Below are positions 6,986-14,381 of a DNA stretch of 25,190 nt, in pieces. The stretch comes from CAYLWZ01 sp964585805 (GTDB lineage Bacteria > Patescibacteriota > Minisyncoccia > Minisyncoccales > GWA2-38-27). The stretch covers positions 1 through 25,190 of the forward strand of contig CAZPFE010000006.1 in NCBI GenBank assembly GCA_964585805.1, given 5' to 3'. The notes under the pieces were generated by a model that saw nothing but the letters and a program-made list of their open reading frames with translations, ran no database searches and was not told the DNA's origin. The translations under genes and the position numbers were made by a program. Position 1 is the stretch's first letter. Each line of letters starts with the position of its first letter.

Positions 6986-7777
6986 GCGATTAAAAATTGG
7001 TTTAGCATTAGGGAGTGGTGGAGCAAAAGGATTGGCACACATTGGTGTAATCAAAACCCTAGAAAAAACAACATCCCAATTGACTTTATTGCTGGCTCAA
7101 GTATTGGCGCTCTAATAGGTGGATTCTATTCAGCTACTAAAAATATTGATTGGGTTGAAAAAATAGCTCTCAGCACTAACTGGCGACAATTATTATCTCT
7201 AATTGACCCTTCTTTACAAAAAGGATTAATTGGCGGAGAAAAAATAAAGAAATTTATTGAGCATCATATTGGAAAAGTAAAATTTCAAAATTTAAAAATT
7301 CCTTTTTCCGCAATAACAACTGATTTAAAAACAGGAGAAATAATTTCTATTAATCAAGGCGAGGTAGCCCCAGCAATCAGAGCAAGTATTTCAATTCCTT
7401 TAATTTTTAAACCAGTAAAACAAGGAGAAAAATTACTGGCTGACGGCGGATTATCTTTGCCTGTACCAGTAGAAACCACACGAAAAATGGGAGCAGAACT
7501 GGTTATTGCTGTAAACTTAGATGCTGACTATTTCGCTCCCAATAAAAACAACAATAAATCTACTTTTAGTTTTTATAAAATCGCCAATAATTCAATCAAT
7601 ATTTTGCGTTATCATCTTGCTCTTTGCAATGTCAAAGATGCAGACATTACTATTGAACCAAAATTAGGTGGCATTGTTCATTGGAATAAATTCTTAAATG
7701 GCAAAGAGTTAATTTCAGCCGGTGAAAAGGCGATGAAAACAAACCTTTCGCAATTAAAAAAATATATTAAAAAATAA
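6972..7777 (+). pseudogene. Patatin-like phospholipase with one-base frameshift
   Basis: From the ATG at 6972 the frame encodes a good patatin N-terminus (LALGSGGAKGLAHIGVIKTLEK). After the A6 run at 7063-7068 it shifts and stops at about 7114. Adding one A restores a continuous 268-residue protein with an intact GxSxG nucleophile (AGSSIG, Ser44), a DGG motif (LLADGG near 7440) and a normal C-terminus to 7777. It is thus a tandem relative of the gene before it, and the one with the canonical active site. The shift may be a sequencing or assembly error in a homopolymer, a real lesion, or a site of slippage: one Lys-tRNA can slip back by one base on the A-run. The pseudogene label reflects the sequence as given. 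Confidence 0.8.
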
Positions 7778-8045
7778 AAATAAAAAAATCTATACAAAAA
7801 ATTTTATTTTTTTAAATTTCAACTTCTCTTTTTCAAATTTTAACGTGATTATACAACTCTGCTCAAACTTATTTATTTTATTAAAATTCTTGATTGATGG
7901 AAGGTAGCGTATAAATATCCTAAAATAACACAAATAATACCGAAATATTCATAGAGCGAAGTATTATAGGTTAAACCACCTGACATACTTTTTTGTAATC
8001 TTACCTATAAAAGATTTCTTTTGCTTTCTTCTTCAAGGTAAAAAA

Positions 8046-8819
8046 TCAACAACTTTTTATAAATTTCTCCAGTAATAAAGCGCTTAACGCTATTCCATCT
8101 GTAGATTTAACAGTTCTATGCATATAAACATTGCTTTCAAACCAGATAATTCCATCTAATACGGCTATCCCAATAATTTTACCTCTTTTGATTTTCCCTA
8201 CACTTATAGCGTCTCTAAATTGATTATTTTGTGTTCCGCCATAATCTGTTAGGAACTTTGCTTCTCCTATAATAAATTTATTTTTTGTTTTCAATATAAA
8301 ATCAATCCCTTTCTTTAACTCCTTAACACCAAGATCTTCAACTGCAAATTGTTTTAATCTTTTATCGCTCCCTTCTAAAAACGCTATTCCTTTATATTTA
8401 ACAAATTCACCCTTGCTTAGAAATGGATAATTCAATGTTCTTAACCATTTTTTGAAACTATAACCTAATTGACGAGAAGGTGATTTTGGACTACTACCTA
8501 AATCTAAAATAGTTTTCACATCCATTGAAAATAATTTTTTAGTGATTCTCTCTATTGTTTCGGGATTCTTCTGAAGTAAGAAAGGATATCTCCTAATAGA
8601 AGCAATATAAGGATCATTAATAGGGAACTTTGGTAGTTCCAATAACTTTTTAATAAGTTCTATCTTATTTTTATCTCTAAATGCTTTTTGTATTTCTTTT
8701 TTAAGTATTTCGGGAATTTGTCTTGGATCGCCGGTTTCTATCGGATAAATTTCAAAAAGTTTATCAAGATATCCTTGAGAGTTGGCTAATTCTATACTTC
8801 TTTGAATCCACTTATTCAT
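8046..8819 (-). CDS. Type II restriction endonuclease, PD-(D/E)xK type
   Basis: The 257-residue protein has a PD-(D/E)xK-type catalytic arrangement near its C-terminus: Asp173 in GIDFIL, then Glu186-Ala-Lys188 in IIGEAKFL, followed by the polar loop TDYGGTQNNQFRDA. Upstream, residues 110-126 (SPKSPSRQLGYSFKKWL) resemble the basic DNA-contacting segment of type II enzymes. It lies 2 bases downstream of a DNA adenine methyltransferase gene on the same strand, the expected order for a modification-then-restriction pair. I cannot state the recognition site. It appears intact, with no frameshift. Confidence 0.8.
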   Translation of the reverse strand: MNKWIQRSIELANSQGYLDKLFEIYPIETGDPRQIPEILKKEIQKAFRDKNKIELIKKLLELPKFPINDPYIASIRRYPFLLQKNPETIERITKKLFSMDVKTILDLGSSPKSPSRQLGYSFKKWLRTLNYPFLSKGEFVKYKGIAFLEGSDKRLKQFAVEDLGVKELKKGIDFILKTKNKFIIGEAKFLTDYGGTQNNQFRDAISVGKIKRGKIIGIAVLDGIIWFESNVYMHRTVKSTDGIALSALLLEKFIKSC

Positions 8820-8821
8820 AT

Positions 8822-10348
8822 TTAGAAAAGTTTAGATTGACTATTATCTCTTATGCTTAAATTAGATAACACATTTTTTAACCCTTCTATATTCTTTTGC
8901 TCTATCAAAATCTTCAATATATTTTTTTCTCTGTCCGACATAATATGTAGTGGCAAGGTTTCTATTAACTTTTTTGTCTGCGATAGTCCCAAATATTTAC
9001 GGACATATTCAGAGTTAGAATATTTAAAAGTGGTTAAAAATTCGCTGTCTGTAATATCTCTAAAATATTCAAGTATAAAATTAAAATAGCTCTTTAATAA
9101 CATCAAATCATCTTTTGAAAGTTCAGGTTTAATAAAAATTTGGATTGGGTGAGTGCGATATTTCTCCTTGGTTACTACTATCCCATCTACTCCAAAAGAT
9201 TCCTTCGCATTATAAATTCCTAACCTTCCTCCCCAGCTTCCTGTATCTAAAGTTCTTACAAATAAAGGATTTGCTTGCAATCTCTTATAAAAATTCTGAT
9301 TAACTTTATAGATATTAAATTTAAAATATCCATTAGAAAAACTATTAACATCTAATAGTTTTATTGTTTTATTCCCTTTATTTTCATTTACTTCTTTTAG
9401 TGTTAAATAAAATTTAACCTTTAGAGGCGATCTGACTCTAAAATGCGATACATACTCATCAAATTCTCCGCCTGCTCTATAAAAGTTTTGCGGAGTTAAT
9501 CTATAAGTTTTTCTTTGAGTGATACTGTTAATCTTTACGGCTTTAAATACAATAGGGTCGTTTGAAATAATTGGTTTTTTTTCAAAAAAACAAATACACA
9601 CATTTGTACCTGTAAATTCAAAAATTTTTCTCTCAAAGATAACCGCTTTTTTAATTTTATAAAAAGGTAGAAGATCTTTTCTGATTTTGTTTGATACTGA
9701 AAATCCAAATAAAAAATTCGTTGGAATTATATAAATTAGTTTCTCTAATCCATTTCTTAAATCATTCATAAGTGCAATCTGATACAGGTCTTGATAACCT
9801 TCATTTTGACCAACAAAATATTTAAGATTCCTCTCCGAATTTTTAGCTATATATCCTAAATAAAGATATGGCGGATTTGTTATGTGGTATACAGGGTATT
9901 TAAGATTTTTAATAAACTTCGGATAATCTGCTAATGTATCTCTGATCTGTATGTTTTTTCTTGCTAACTCAGCTGAAATGCCATATTTTTGGGCATTTTT
10001 TATTGATTTTTCTACCATCTCTCTCTGGATATCAAAAAGAAAAATATGCTTTTCAAAAAAATTTTCTCTTTCTTTCTCTGGTATAGCTTCTAAAATTGGA
10101 AGAATGAGATTACCTTCTCCACAAAACAGATCCACCCATACATACTTATGTAAAATGTCTTTTATTTCTGGAAAAATAAATTTTTTAAAAATATCAACTG
10201 ATGTAAGATGAGCGCCGAATTCTCTCCTTGTTTTTTTTACAGAGACAGAGATAGAAGTTGCTACACCAAAATCTCTAATATATCTCCCTTCCTGAATAGG
10301 TTTTATTATAATTCTTTCTTTAGACTTTTTATACTTTATCTTGCTCAT
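8822..10348 (-). CDS. Type II DNA N6-adenine methyltransferase
   Basis: The 508-residue protein has class gamma amino-methyltransferase order: motif X-like EFGAHLTSVDIF (residues 43-54), the SAM-binding motif I VDLFCGEGN (72-80), motif IV NPPY (158-161), then a long C-terminal part likely to hold the target-recognition domain. NPPY indicates N6-adenine methylation. Together with the endonuclease 2 bases downstream it forms a complete restriction-modification pair. Tail residues 480-508 are Lys/Asn-rich and unassigned. The start is the ATG at 10348; no clear promoter or ribosome binding site is visible upstream. The pair lies directly after the tRNA/rpmG transcript, suggesting insertion at the end of a conserved block. 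Confidence 0.9.
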   Translation of the reverse strand: MSKIKYKKSKERIIIKPIQEGRYIRDFGVATSISVSVKKTRREFGAHLTSVDIFKKFIFPEIKDILHKYVWVDLFCGEGNLILPILEAIPEKERENFFEKHIFLFDIQREMVEKSIKNAQKYGISAELARKNIQIRDTLADYPKFIKNLKYPVYHITNPPYLYLGYIAKNSERNLKYFVGQNEGYQDLYQIALMNDLRNGLEKLIYIIPTNFLFGFSVSNKIRKDLLPFYKIKKAVIFERKIFEFTGTNVCICFFEKKPIISNDPIVFKAVKINSITQRKTYRLTPQNFYRAGGEFDEYVSHFRVRSPLKVKFYLTLKEVNENKGNKTIKLLDVNSFSNGYFKFNIYKVNQNFYKRLQANPLFVRTLDTGSWGGRLGIYNAKESFGVDGIVVTKEKYRTHPIQIFIKPELSKDDLMLLKSYFNFILEYFRDITDSEFLTTFKYSNSEYVRKYLGLSQTKKLIETLPLHIMSDREKNILKILIEQKNIEGLKNVLSNLSIRDNSQSKLF

Positions 10349-10561
10349 AACACCAAATTAAATTATTTTAAATTATTCTTTTTAAAACTTAAAACAATTC
10401 TTTACCCCAATGATAACTAATTTCTCAATCACAATCAACAAAGAAACTTCCTTTTTGTTGCACACACGAGTTTAGATATAGAACAAACGCAATATCTCTA
10501 CTTCATCACTCCTAATTTTTTCTTTTTCTAATTTTACTTTGCTATAAAATTTTTTCAGTAA

Positions 10562-10592
10562 TAAAAAACTGGCAGAAATCTCATCTCCCAGT
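10562..10592 (-). terminator. Intrinsic terminator of the tRNA/rpmG transcript
   Basis: Read on the minus strand, ACTGG-GAGAT pairs with ATTTC-TG-CCAGT around a 3-base loop, with a 2-base bulge, and is followed by TTTTTT. It lies 47 bases downstream of tRNA-Arg and should end the tRNA transcript before the restriction-modification genes. Confidence 0.65.
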
Positions 10593-10638
10593 AAAATCTA
10601 ATTTTATAACTCTTTCAAGGCCTAAAAATCAGTTTCAG

Positions 10639-10710
10639 TGCCCTCGGCAGGAATCGAACCTGCACCACAGGCTCCGCAAGCCTATATTCTATCCATTAAA
10701 CTACGAGGGC
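10639..10710 (-). tRNA. tRNA-Arg (anticodon GCG)
   Basis: The 72-base cloverleaf has acceptor GCCCTCG/CGAGGGC, T8-A9, a D-loop with the GGATA typical of arginine tRNAs, anticodon arm TAGGC-TTGCGGA-GCCTG (anticodon GCG, codons CGC/CGU), a 4-base variable loop and T arm GCAGG-TTCGATT-CCTGC. Discriminator is A; CCA is not encoded. GCG in place of the usual ACG (inosine) is notable. Confidence 0.9.
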
Positions 10711-10772
10711 TGTTATTATAAATTAATAAGTTAAGAAAATACTTTTCCTAAATTTAAACTCTTAAAACGCGG

Positions 10773-10847
10773 CGGGGGTGCTAGGATTCGAACCTAGAAC
10801 CTGCGGTTTTGGAGACCGCCGCTCTGGCCAATTAGAGCTACACCCCC
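10773..10847 (-). tRNA. tRNA-Trp (anticodon CCA)
   Basis: Acceptor GGGGGTG pairs with CACCCCC, T8-A9 follow, D arm GCTC/GAGC, anticodon arm GCGGT-CTCCAAA-ACCGC (anticodon CCA), T arm CTAGG-TTCGAAT-CCTAG. Discriminator G fits bacterial tRNA-Trp. CCA is not encoded (CCG follows). Confidence 0.95.
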
Positions 10848-10866
10848 GCAATAGACATCTCTTTTT

Positions 10867-11034
10867 TTATTTTTTCATCTCTTTATGTGGAGTATGCTTT
10901 CTACACCACTTGCAATATTTTTTCAATTCTAACTTTTTCCCAATCATTGATTTTGGTTTATTAGTAAAATAATTTATTCTTTTACATTCTTGACACTGAA
11001 GTTTAACAAAAGGTTTCTTTTTTTTCTTTGCCAT
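10867..11034 (-). CDS. rpmG: 50S ribosomal protein L33
   Basis: This 55-residue protein was found between tRNA-Thr and tRNA-Trp. It starts MAKKKKKPFVKLQCQECKR and ends with YCKWCRKHTPHKEMKK. The two Cys pairs (QCQEC and YCKWC) form the zinc ribbon of the four-cysteine L33 type, and length is typical. In many bacteria rpmG lies with tRNA-Trp, secE and nusG. Here it is flanked by tRNAs on both sides and shares their promoter and terminator. The 33 bases to tRNA-Thr and 19 bases to tRNA-Trp leave little room for separate signals, so it is likely processed out of a tRNA-mRNA transcript. Confidence 0.93.
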   Translation of the reverse strand: MAKKKKKPFVKLQCQECKRINYFTNKPKSMIGKKLELKKYCKWCRKHTPHKEMKK

Positions 11035-11066
11035 AATAATAAATAAAAATTATTAAAAAAATAATA

Positions 11067-11138
11067 AGCCGATGGGGAGAATCGAACTCCCGACCTCTTT
11101 CTTACCAAGAAAGCGTTCTACCACTGAACTACATCGGC
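11067..11138 (-). tRNA. tRNA-Thr (anticodon GGT)
   Basis: Acceptor GCCGATG/CATCGGC, T8-A9, D arm GTTC/GAAC, anticodon arm CTTTC-TTGGTAA-GAAAG (anticodon GGT), T arm GGGAG-TTCGATT-CTCCC. Discriminator is T; CCA is not encoded. Confidence 0.95.
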
Positions 11139-11149
11139 AATTTACAAAG

Positions 11150-11232
11150 TGGGCAGGGAGGGATTTGCACCCCCGTAGGCCGAAGCCGCCAGTTTTACAG
11201 ACTGGTGCGTTTGACTACTCCGCCACCTACCC
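11150..11232 (-). tRNA. tRNA-Tyr (anticodon GTA)
   Basis: An 83-base class II tRNA. Acceptor GGGTAGG pairs with CCTGCCC (one G-U), the anticodon loop is CTGTAAA (GTA), and a long variable arm GCGGCTTCGGCC-type follows, as in bacterial tRNA-Tyr. Discriminator A; CCA not encoded. It is the first gene of the tRNA/rpmG transcript. Confidence 0.95.
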
Positions 11233-11244
11233 TTTATATTAACA

Positions 11245-11273
11245 ATAATAATATAAAATAACTATTTTTTCAA
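11245..11273 (-). promoter_or_regulatory. Promoter of the tRNA/rpmG transcript
   Basis: On the minus strand TTGAAA (11268-11273), a 17-base spacer and TATTAT (11245-11250) give a near-consensus promoter whose start site would be about 5-7 bases before tRNA-Tyr. It lies just after the terminator hairpin of the upstream mscS-like gene. Confidence 0.75.
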
Positions 11274-11283
11274 CTTTTCAAAA

Positions 11284-11320
11284 ATTTTAGCCGTATTCTG
11301 CTAAAGAATACGGCTAAAAT
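11284..11320. terminator. Terminator hairpin after the MscS-like gene
   Basis: ATTTTAGCCGTATTC (11284-11298) and its exact complement (11306-11320) form a 15-base-pair stem with a 7-base loop. On the minus strand the stem runs into TTTTTG, so it should end the mscS-like transcript 21 bases after its stop codon. Confidence 0.88.
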
Positions 11321-11341
11321 TAAACTAATGTCCTTTTATTT

Positions 11342-12022
11342 CTATTCTCCTTTTATCTTCCTTTTTAGATCCTGTAAAACTTCAGCAGCAACATCTTTTC
11401 CTCCCAAACCAAAAGCCAAACCGCCAGCAATAACTATTAATCCTACTACTCCTCTAACTATCGTTTCAATTAAAGAAGGAGCAATCTTCAACTGAATTAA
11501 AATAGAAAGAATGGCAAAAATCCAAATTGACCATTTGACTATTATGCCAGCAATATGACCATATCCTACTTTTGTACTCTCTACGCTTGCTCTTACAATT
11601 TTTTCAAGAATATCCGCAATAATCACTGTTACTATAAAAATCGCTACTGCTACAATCACATTCGGCAAATAATCTAAAATATCCTTTAAGAAAGACGAAA
11701 ATTGAACGAACCCTAACGCTTCAATAGAAGCCAATAGGAAAACTATTACTAAAATCCACTTCACTATTGCTCCTACAAAAGATGCGGCATCTACCTTAAT
11801 TTCTGCTTTTTCTAAAGCTCTCTTCCAATCGCCATTATCAAAAATTCTATTAAACTTCACTCTTCTCAGAATTTCAGCTACCACTCTCCCAATAGCAACT
11901 GCAATAATCCAGCCAATAAGAAATATAATTATTGCTCCTATTATCCGTGGGATATAATTTATAAAACCAACCCACGAATCTTGAAGCGCTTTAATTGTTA
12001 ATTGAGCCCAACTCATTACCAT
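11342..12022 (-). CDS. Small MscS-like / conserved TM-helix membrane protein
   Basis: The 226-residue protein resembles the conserved TM-helix (MscS-associated, CmpX-like) family. The hydrophobic segments lie near residues 20-48, 83-103, 115-140 and 165-190, and a glycine-rich C-terminal helix GGLAFGLGGKDVAAE ends the protein as in the MscS pore helix (TM3). The cytoplasmic beta and alpha/beta domains of full MscS are absent; the protein stops 12 residues after that helix. It is therefore a shortened mechanosensitive-type channel or a related membrane scaffold. Met3 at 12016 is a possible alternative start. It is divergent from the GNAT gene and has its own terminator. Confidence 0.75.
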   Translation of the reverse strand: MVMSWAQLTIKALQDSWVGFINYIPRIIGAIIIFLIGWIIAVAIGRVVAEILRRVKFNRIFDNGDWKRALEKAEIKVDAASFVGAIVKWILVIVFLLASIEALGFVQFSSFLKDILDYLPNVIVAVAIFIVTVIIADILEKIVRASVESTKVGYGHIAGIIVKWSIWIFAILSILIQLKIAPSLIETIVRGVVGLIVIAGGLAFGLGGKDVAAEVLQDLKRKIKGE

Positions 12023-12108
12023 ATTTTTTTATTATTTTTTTATTTTTATTATTTATATTATCTCGACCTTTATATTTATAAACACTTTATATTTTTTTAT
12101 TATTATAT

Positions 12109-12114
12109 TATAAT
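12109..12114 (+). promoter_or_regulatory. Candidate -10 of the GNAT gene
   Basis: TATAAT lies 16 bases before the ATG at 12131. The matching -35, TTTATA at 12086-12091 with a 17-base spacer, is weak. The region is nearly all A and T, so the match has limited weight. Confidence 0.4.
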
Positions 12115-12130
12115 AAATTATAAAAACAAT

Positions 12131-12475
12131 ATGCAAGAAATAAAAATAGAAAAAAGTGAAAAAACATCATTAGGAATAAGATTTTCATTACTACTAGAAA
12201 AAGATAAAAAAGAAATCGGACATGCTTATCTTTATATAATGAATAATGATCTGCACGAACAACCATTTGGTCTAATAGAAGATGTTTTTATTGATGAAGA
12301 ATATAGAAAACAAGGATTAGGCACAAAATTGATTAATACAATCATTCAAACAGCAAAAGAAAGAAATTGCTACAAAATAATTGCTACTAGCCGCTATTCA
12401 AGACCAAAAGTTCACAGCTTTTATAAAAAACTTGGCTTCCAAGATTACGGAAAAGAGTTTAGAATAGATCTTTAA
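12131..12475 (+). CDS. GNAT-family N-acetyltransferase
   Basis: The 114-residue protein has the core GNAT fold. Motif A is IEDVFIDEEYRKQGLGTKLI (about residues 49-68), with the acetyl-CoA pyrophosphate loop R-K-Q-G-L-G. A C-terminal HSFYKKLGF segment is typical of motif B. An upstream in-frame ATG at 12002 would add a Tyr/Phe-rich stretch translated from AT-rich spacer DNA; I reject it because homology begins only after 12131, where a -10 box also precedes. Substrate is unknown; many single-domain members acetylate small molecules or protein N-termini. Confidence 0.88.
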   Translation: MQEIKIEKSEKTSLGIRFSLLLEKDKKEIGHAYLYIMNNDLHEQPFGLIEDVFIDEEYRKQGLGTKLINTIIQTAKERNCYKIIATSRYSRPKVHSFYKKLGFQDYGKEFRIDL

Positions 12476-12488
12476 AATATATAGATAG

Positions 12489-12533
12489 TATAATAGTAAA
12501 TATTTTTTAACCTTTAACCTTAAATAAGGAGGG
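12489..12533 (+). promoter_or_regulatory. Candidate -10 and strong Shine-Dalgarno for the MraZ-like gene
   Basis: TATAAT occurs at 12489-12494 with no good -35. AGGAGG (12527-12532) lies 5 bases before the ATG at 12538. Such a strong ribosome binding site is rare among genes of this window and supports the start. Confidence 0.6.
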
Positions 12534-12537
12534 AAAA

Positions 12538-12840
12538 ATGGAAAAAAGGTATTATGGAAGATGGTTAAGAGAAGTAAACGAGAGGTGGGAAATCAAACTC
12601 CCCCATACTTTCAAAATGTCTAAAGTTATCCTAAAAGAGGGAAGACAAGGGCTAGAAATCCACCCTCTAAATTCTGAAGAAATAGTAGAAGAAGAGGCGC
12701 CATTTGTATTTCTTACAAAAATCAGACACCGCAAAATTCAAATCCCTTGTATCCTAAGACAATCAAAATCGTTCTGGTTAGGAAGAAAGGTGATGATCGC
12801 GGGAAAAGGAAATTACTTAGAAATTTGGCCTTGGCGTTAA
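12538..12840 (+). CDS. Small MraZ/AbrB-like protein with two half-repeats
   Basis: I do not recognise this 100-residue protein as a named family, but it reads as two copies of one pattern. Residues 14-43 have WEIKLP...LEIHP, and residues 64-98 have RKIQIP...LEIWP. The I-x-I/L-P start and L-E-I-x-P end match the beta-strand half-repeats of the MraZ/AbrB swapped-hairpin fold, in which MraZ has two such halves and binds DNA. MraZ itself is about 140-150 residues, so this would be a shortened relative. It has a strong Shine-Dalgarno and its own terminator, and is convergent with the ATP synthase operon. It does not sit in a cell-wall cluster as mraZ usually does. DNA binding is an inference. Confidence 0.6.
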   Translation: MEKRYYGRWLREVNERWEIKLPHTFKMSKVILKEGRQGLEIHPLNSEEIVEEEAPFVFLTKIRHRKIQIPCILRQSKSFWLGRKVMIAGKGNYLEIWPWR

Positions 12841-12859
12841 CTAGTTAATATAAATTAAA

Positions 12860-12884
12860 GGCGATTTAATAAATCGCCTTTTTT
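12860..12884. terminator. Intrinsic terminator between convergent genes
   Basis: GGCGATTT (12860-12867), loop AAT and AAATCGCC (12871-12878) form a perfect 8-base-pair stem followed by T6 on the + strand. It ends the MraZ-like transcript 19 bases after its stop and, with TTTAATTT on the other strand, may also stop the converging ATP synthase transcript. Confidence 0.88.
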
Positions 12885-12957
12885 CTCTATCTTTTCTCTA
12901 GAAAACATTCTCTAACCAATAAAATCAATTAACAATCAAAGATTATTTTTTAATCTA

Positions 12958-14352
12958 TCATATCTCTCCTTTCATATATAACTCTTCTAAATCAACATTA
13001 TCAAACTCACCCTTTATAATTCTTTCGCATCCTTCTAAAGTTTTTTCTAAAGGAACATATTTTCCTTCTTTTCCAGCAAATTCTTCGGCTGTAAAAAATG
13101 GCTGGGTTAGAAACCTTCTTAGTCTTTCCGCTCTTTTAATTATAATTCTTTCTTGAACAGGAAGTTCATCTACTCCTAAAATAGAAATCATATGTTGTAG
13201 TTCTTTATATTTCTGAAAATAACTTTTAACCGTTAAAGCGATTTGATAATGTCTCTCGCCAACAACATCAACATCTAAATTAGAAGAAGTAGAAGAAAGG
13301 ACATCAATTGCCGGATAGTTGCCTTTAGCCGCTTCTTCACGAGAAAGAATTATTATTGCATCTAAATGAGGAAGAGTTGCCACTACTGAAGGATCAGTAA
13401 AATCATCTGCAGGCACATAAATTGCTTGAAAAGAAGTAATTGCTCCGTTTTCATTTGAATCCATCATTTCTTCTAATTCTGAAATTTCCTCTTCTAAATT
13501 TGGCTGGTAGCCAAGTTCAGAAGGAACTTTTCCTAATCCAGTAGCTAATTCCATTCCTGCTAAAGCATAACGAAAAATATTATCTATAAAAACAGCAATA
13601 TTTGTTTTATAATAATCTCTTAAATAACGAGCAGCCTTTACTGCTGAAAAACCGACTCTTGCTCTTACTCCAGGCATCTTGTCCATCTGACCAAAATAAA
13701 GAGCAACTTTATGAAGGATATTCAACCTTTTTAAATTCAAGTATAAATCATTTCCTTCTCTAATTCTTTCTCCAATTCCAGCAAAAACAGCAAAACTCTC
13801 CTTTTGATGAAGTTCCTTTTTTAAAGTAAGATTATGAATGAGTTCAGTCGTTAAAACAGTTTTTCCTACTCCAGCGCCGCCAAAGAAACCAACCTTATCT
13901 CCTTCTCTAATTGGAGTCAAAAGATCAATTGCTTTAAGACCTGTTTCAATAATTTTTCTTTTCCTGTCTAAATAATAAATTCCTTCTTTAAAATTTTCCT
14001 TTTTTTCTCGGTTTTTTGGTAATTTTTCTCCTTTTATCTCCTCCCCTTTATCAATCGGACTGCCAAAAACATCAAACATTCTGCCAACAATTTTTGGAGA
14101 AAGAGGAATCTCTAAGGAAAAATTTGCTTCCTCTACTAAACTATTTCTGGCTATCTTTTCTAAAGGAGTTAAAGCAACCGCTTTAACAAAATTTCGCCCG
14201 CTTTTTTCAACTACTTCTAAATAACTATTATCTTTTGTCCTTAAAATTGAAAACATTTCTGGAAGATCATCCTCAAAATAAACCTCAACCACTCCGCCTT
14301 TCAAACTAATAATTTTCCCTTCTTTTTTCTTATTCTTGCTATTGGTTGCCAT
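12958..14352 (-). CDS. atpD: F1Fo ATP synthase subunit beta
   Basis: The 464-residue catalytic subunit carries the Walker A GGAGVGKT (residues 158-165), the catalytic glutamate in GERIREGNDLY (Glu195; Ile replaces the usual Thr of GERTREG), and the Walker B/arginine-contact region FIDNIFRY. The nucleotide-binding stretch FTDPSVVATLPHLDAIIILSREEA follows, then the DELPVQERI-type segment (normally DELSEED) near residue 411. N-terminal residues 1-12 form a Lys/Asn-rich extension. Length is normal. It is the last gene of the run and lies 29 bases after atpG. It ends in TGA. Identity is secure. Confidence 0.97.
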   Translation of the reverse strand: MATNSKNKKKEGKIISLKGGVVEVYFEDDLPEMFSILRTKDNSYLEVVEKSGRNFVKAVALTPLEKIARNSLVEEANFSLEIPLSPKIVGRMFDVFGSPIDKGEEIKGEKLPKNREKKENFKEGIYYLDRKRKIIETGLKAIDLLTPIREGDKVGFFGGAGVGKTVLTTELIHNLTLKKELHQKESFAVFAGIGERIREGNDLYLNLKRLNILHKVALYFGQMDKMPGVRARVGFSAVKAARYLRDYYKTNIAVFIDNIFRYALAGMELATGLGKVPSELGYQPNLEEEISELEEMMDSNENGAITSFQAIYVPADDFTDPSVVATLPHLDAIIILSREEAAKGNYPAIDVLSSTSSNLDVDVVGERHYQIALTVKSYFQKYKELQHMISILGVDELPVQERIIIKRAERLRRFLTQPFFTAEEFAGKEGKYVPLEKTLEGCERIIKGEFDNVDLEELYMKGEI

Positions 14353-14381
14353 AAATATTATTCAATATATTAGTGCGTATT

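Noticed and set aside
7063..7069. Canonical -1 programmed frameshift heptamer A-AAA-AAC
   Set aside because: The heptamer is present but not in the zero-frame phase needed for tandem slippage, so only single-tRNA or transcriptional slippage remains possible.
10778..10972. Open frame on the + strand across tRNA-Trp and rpmG
   Set aside because: It is antisense to a clear tRNA and to rpmG.
12002..12130. N-terminal extension of the GNAT gene
   Set aside because: It encodes a Tyr/Phe-rich stretch from AT-rich spacer and overlaps the promoter region; the family match starts at 12131.
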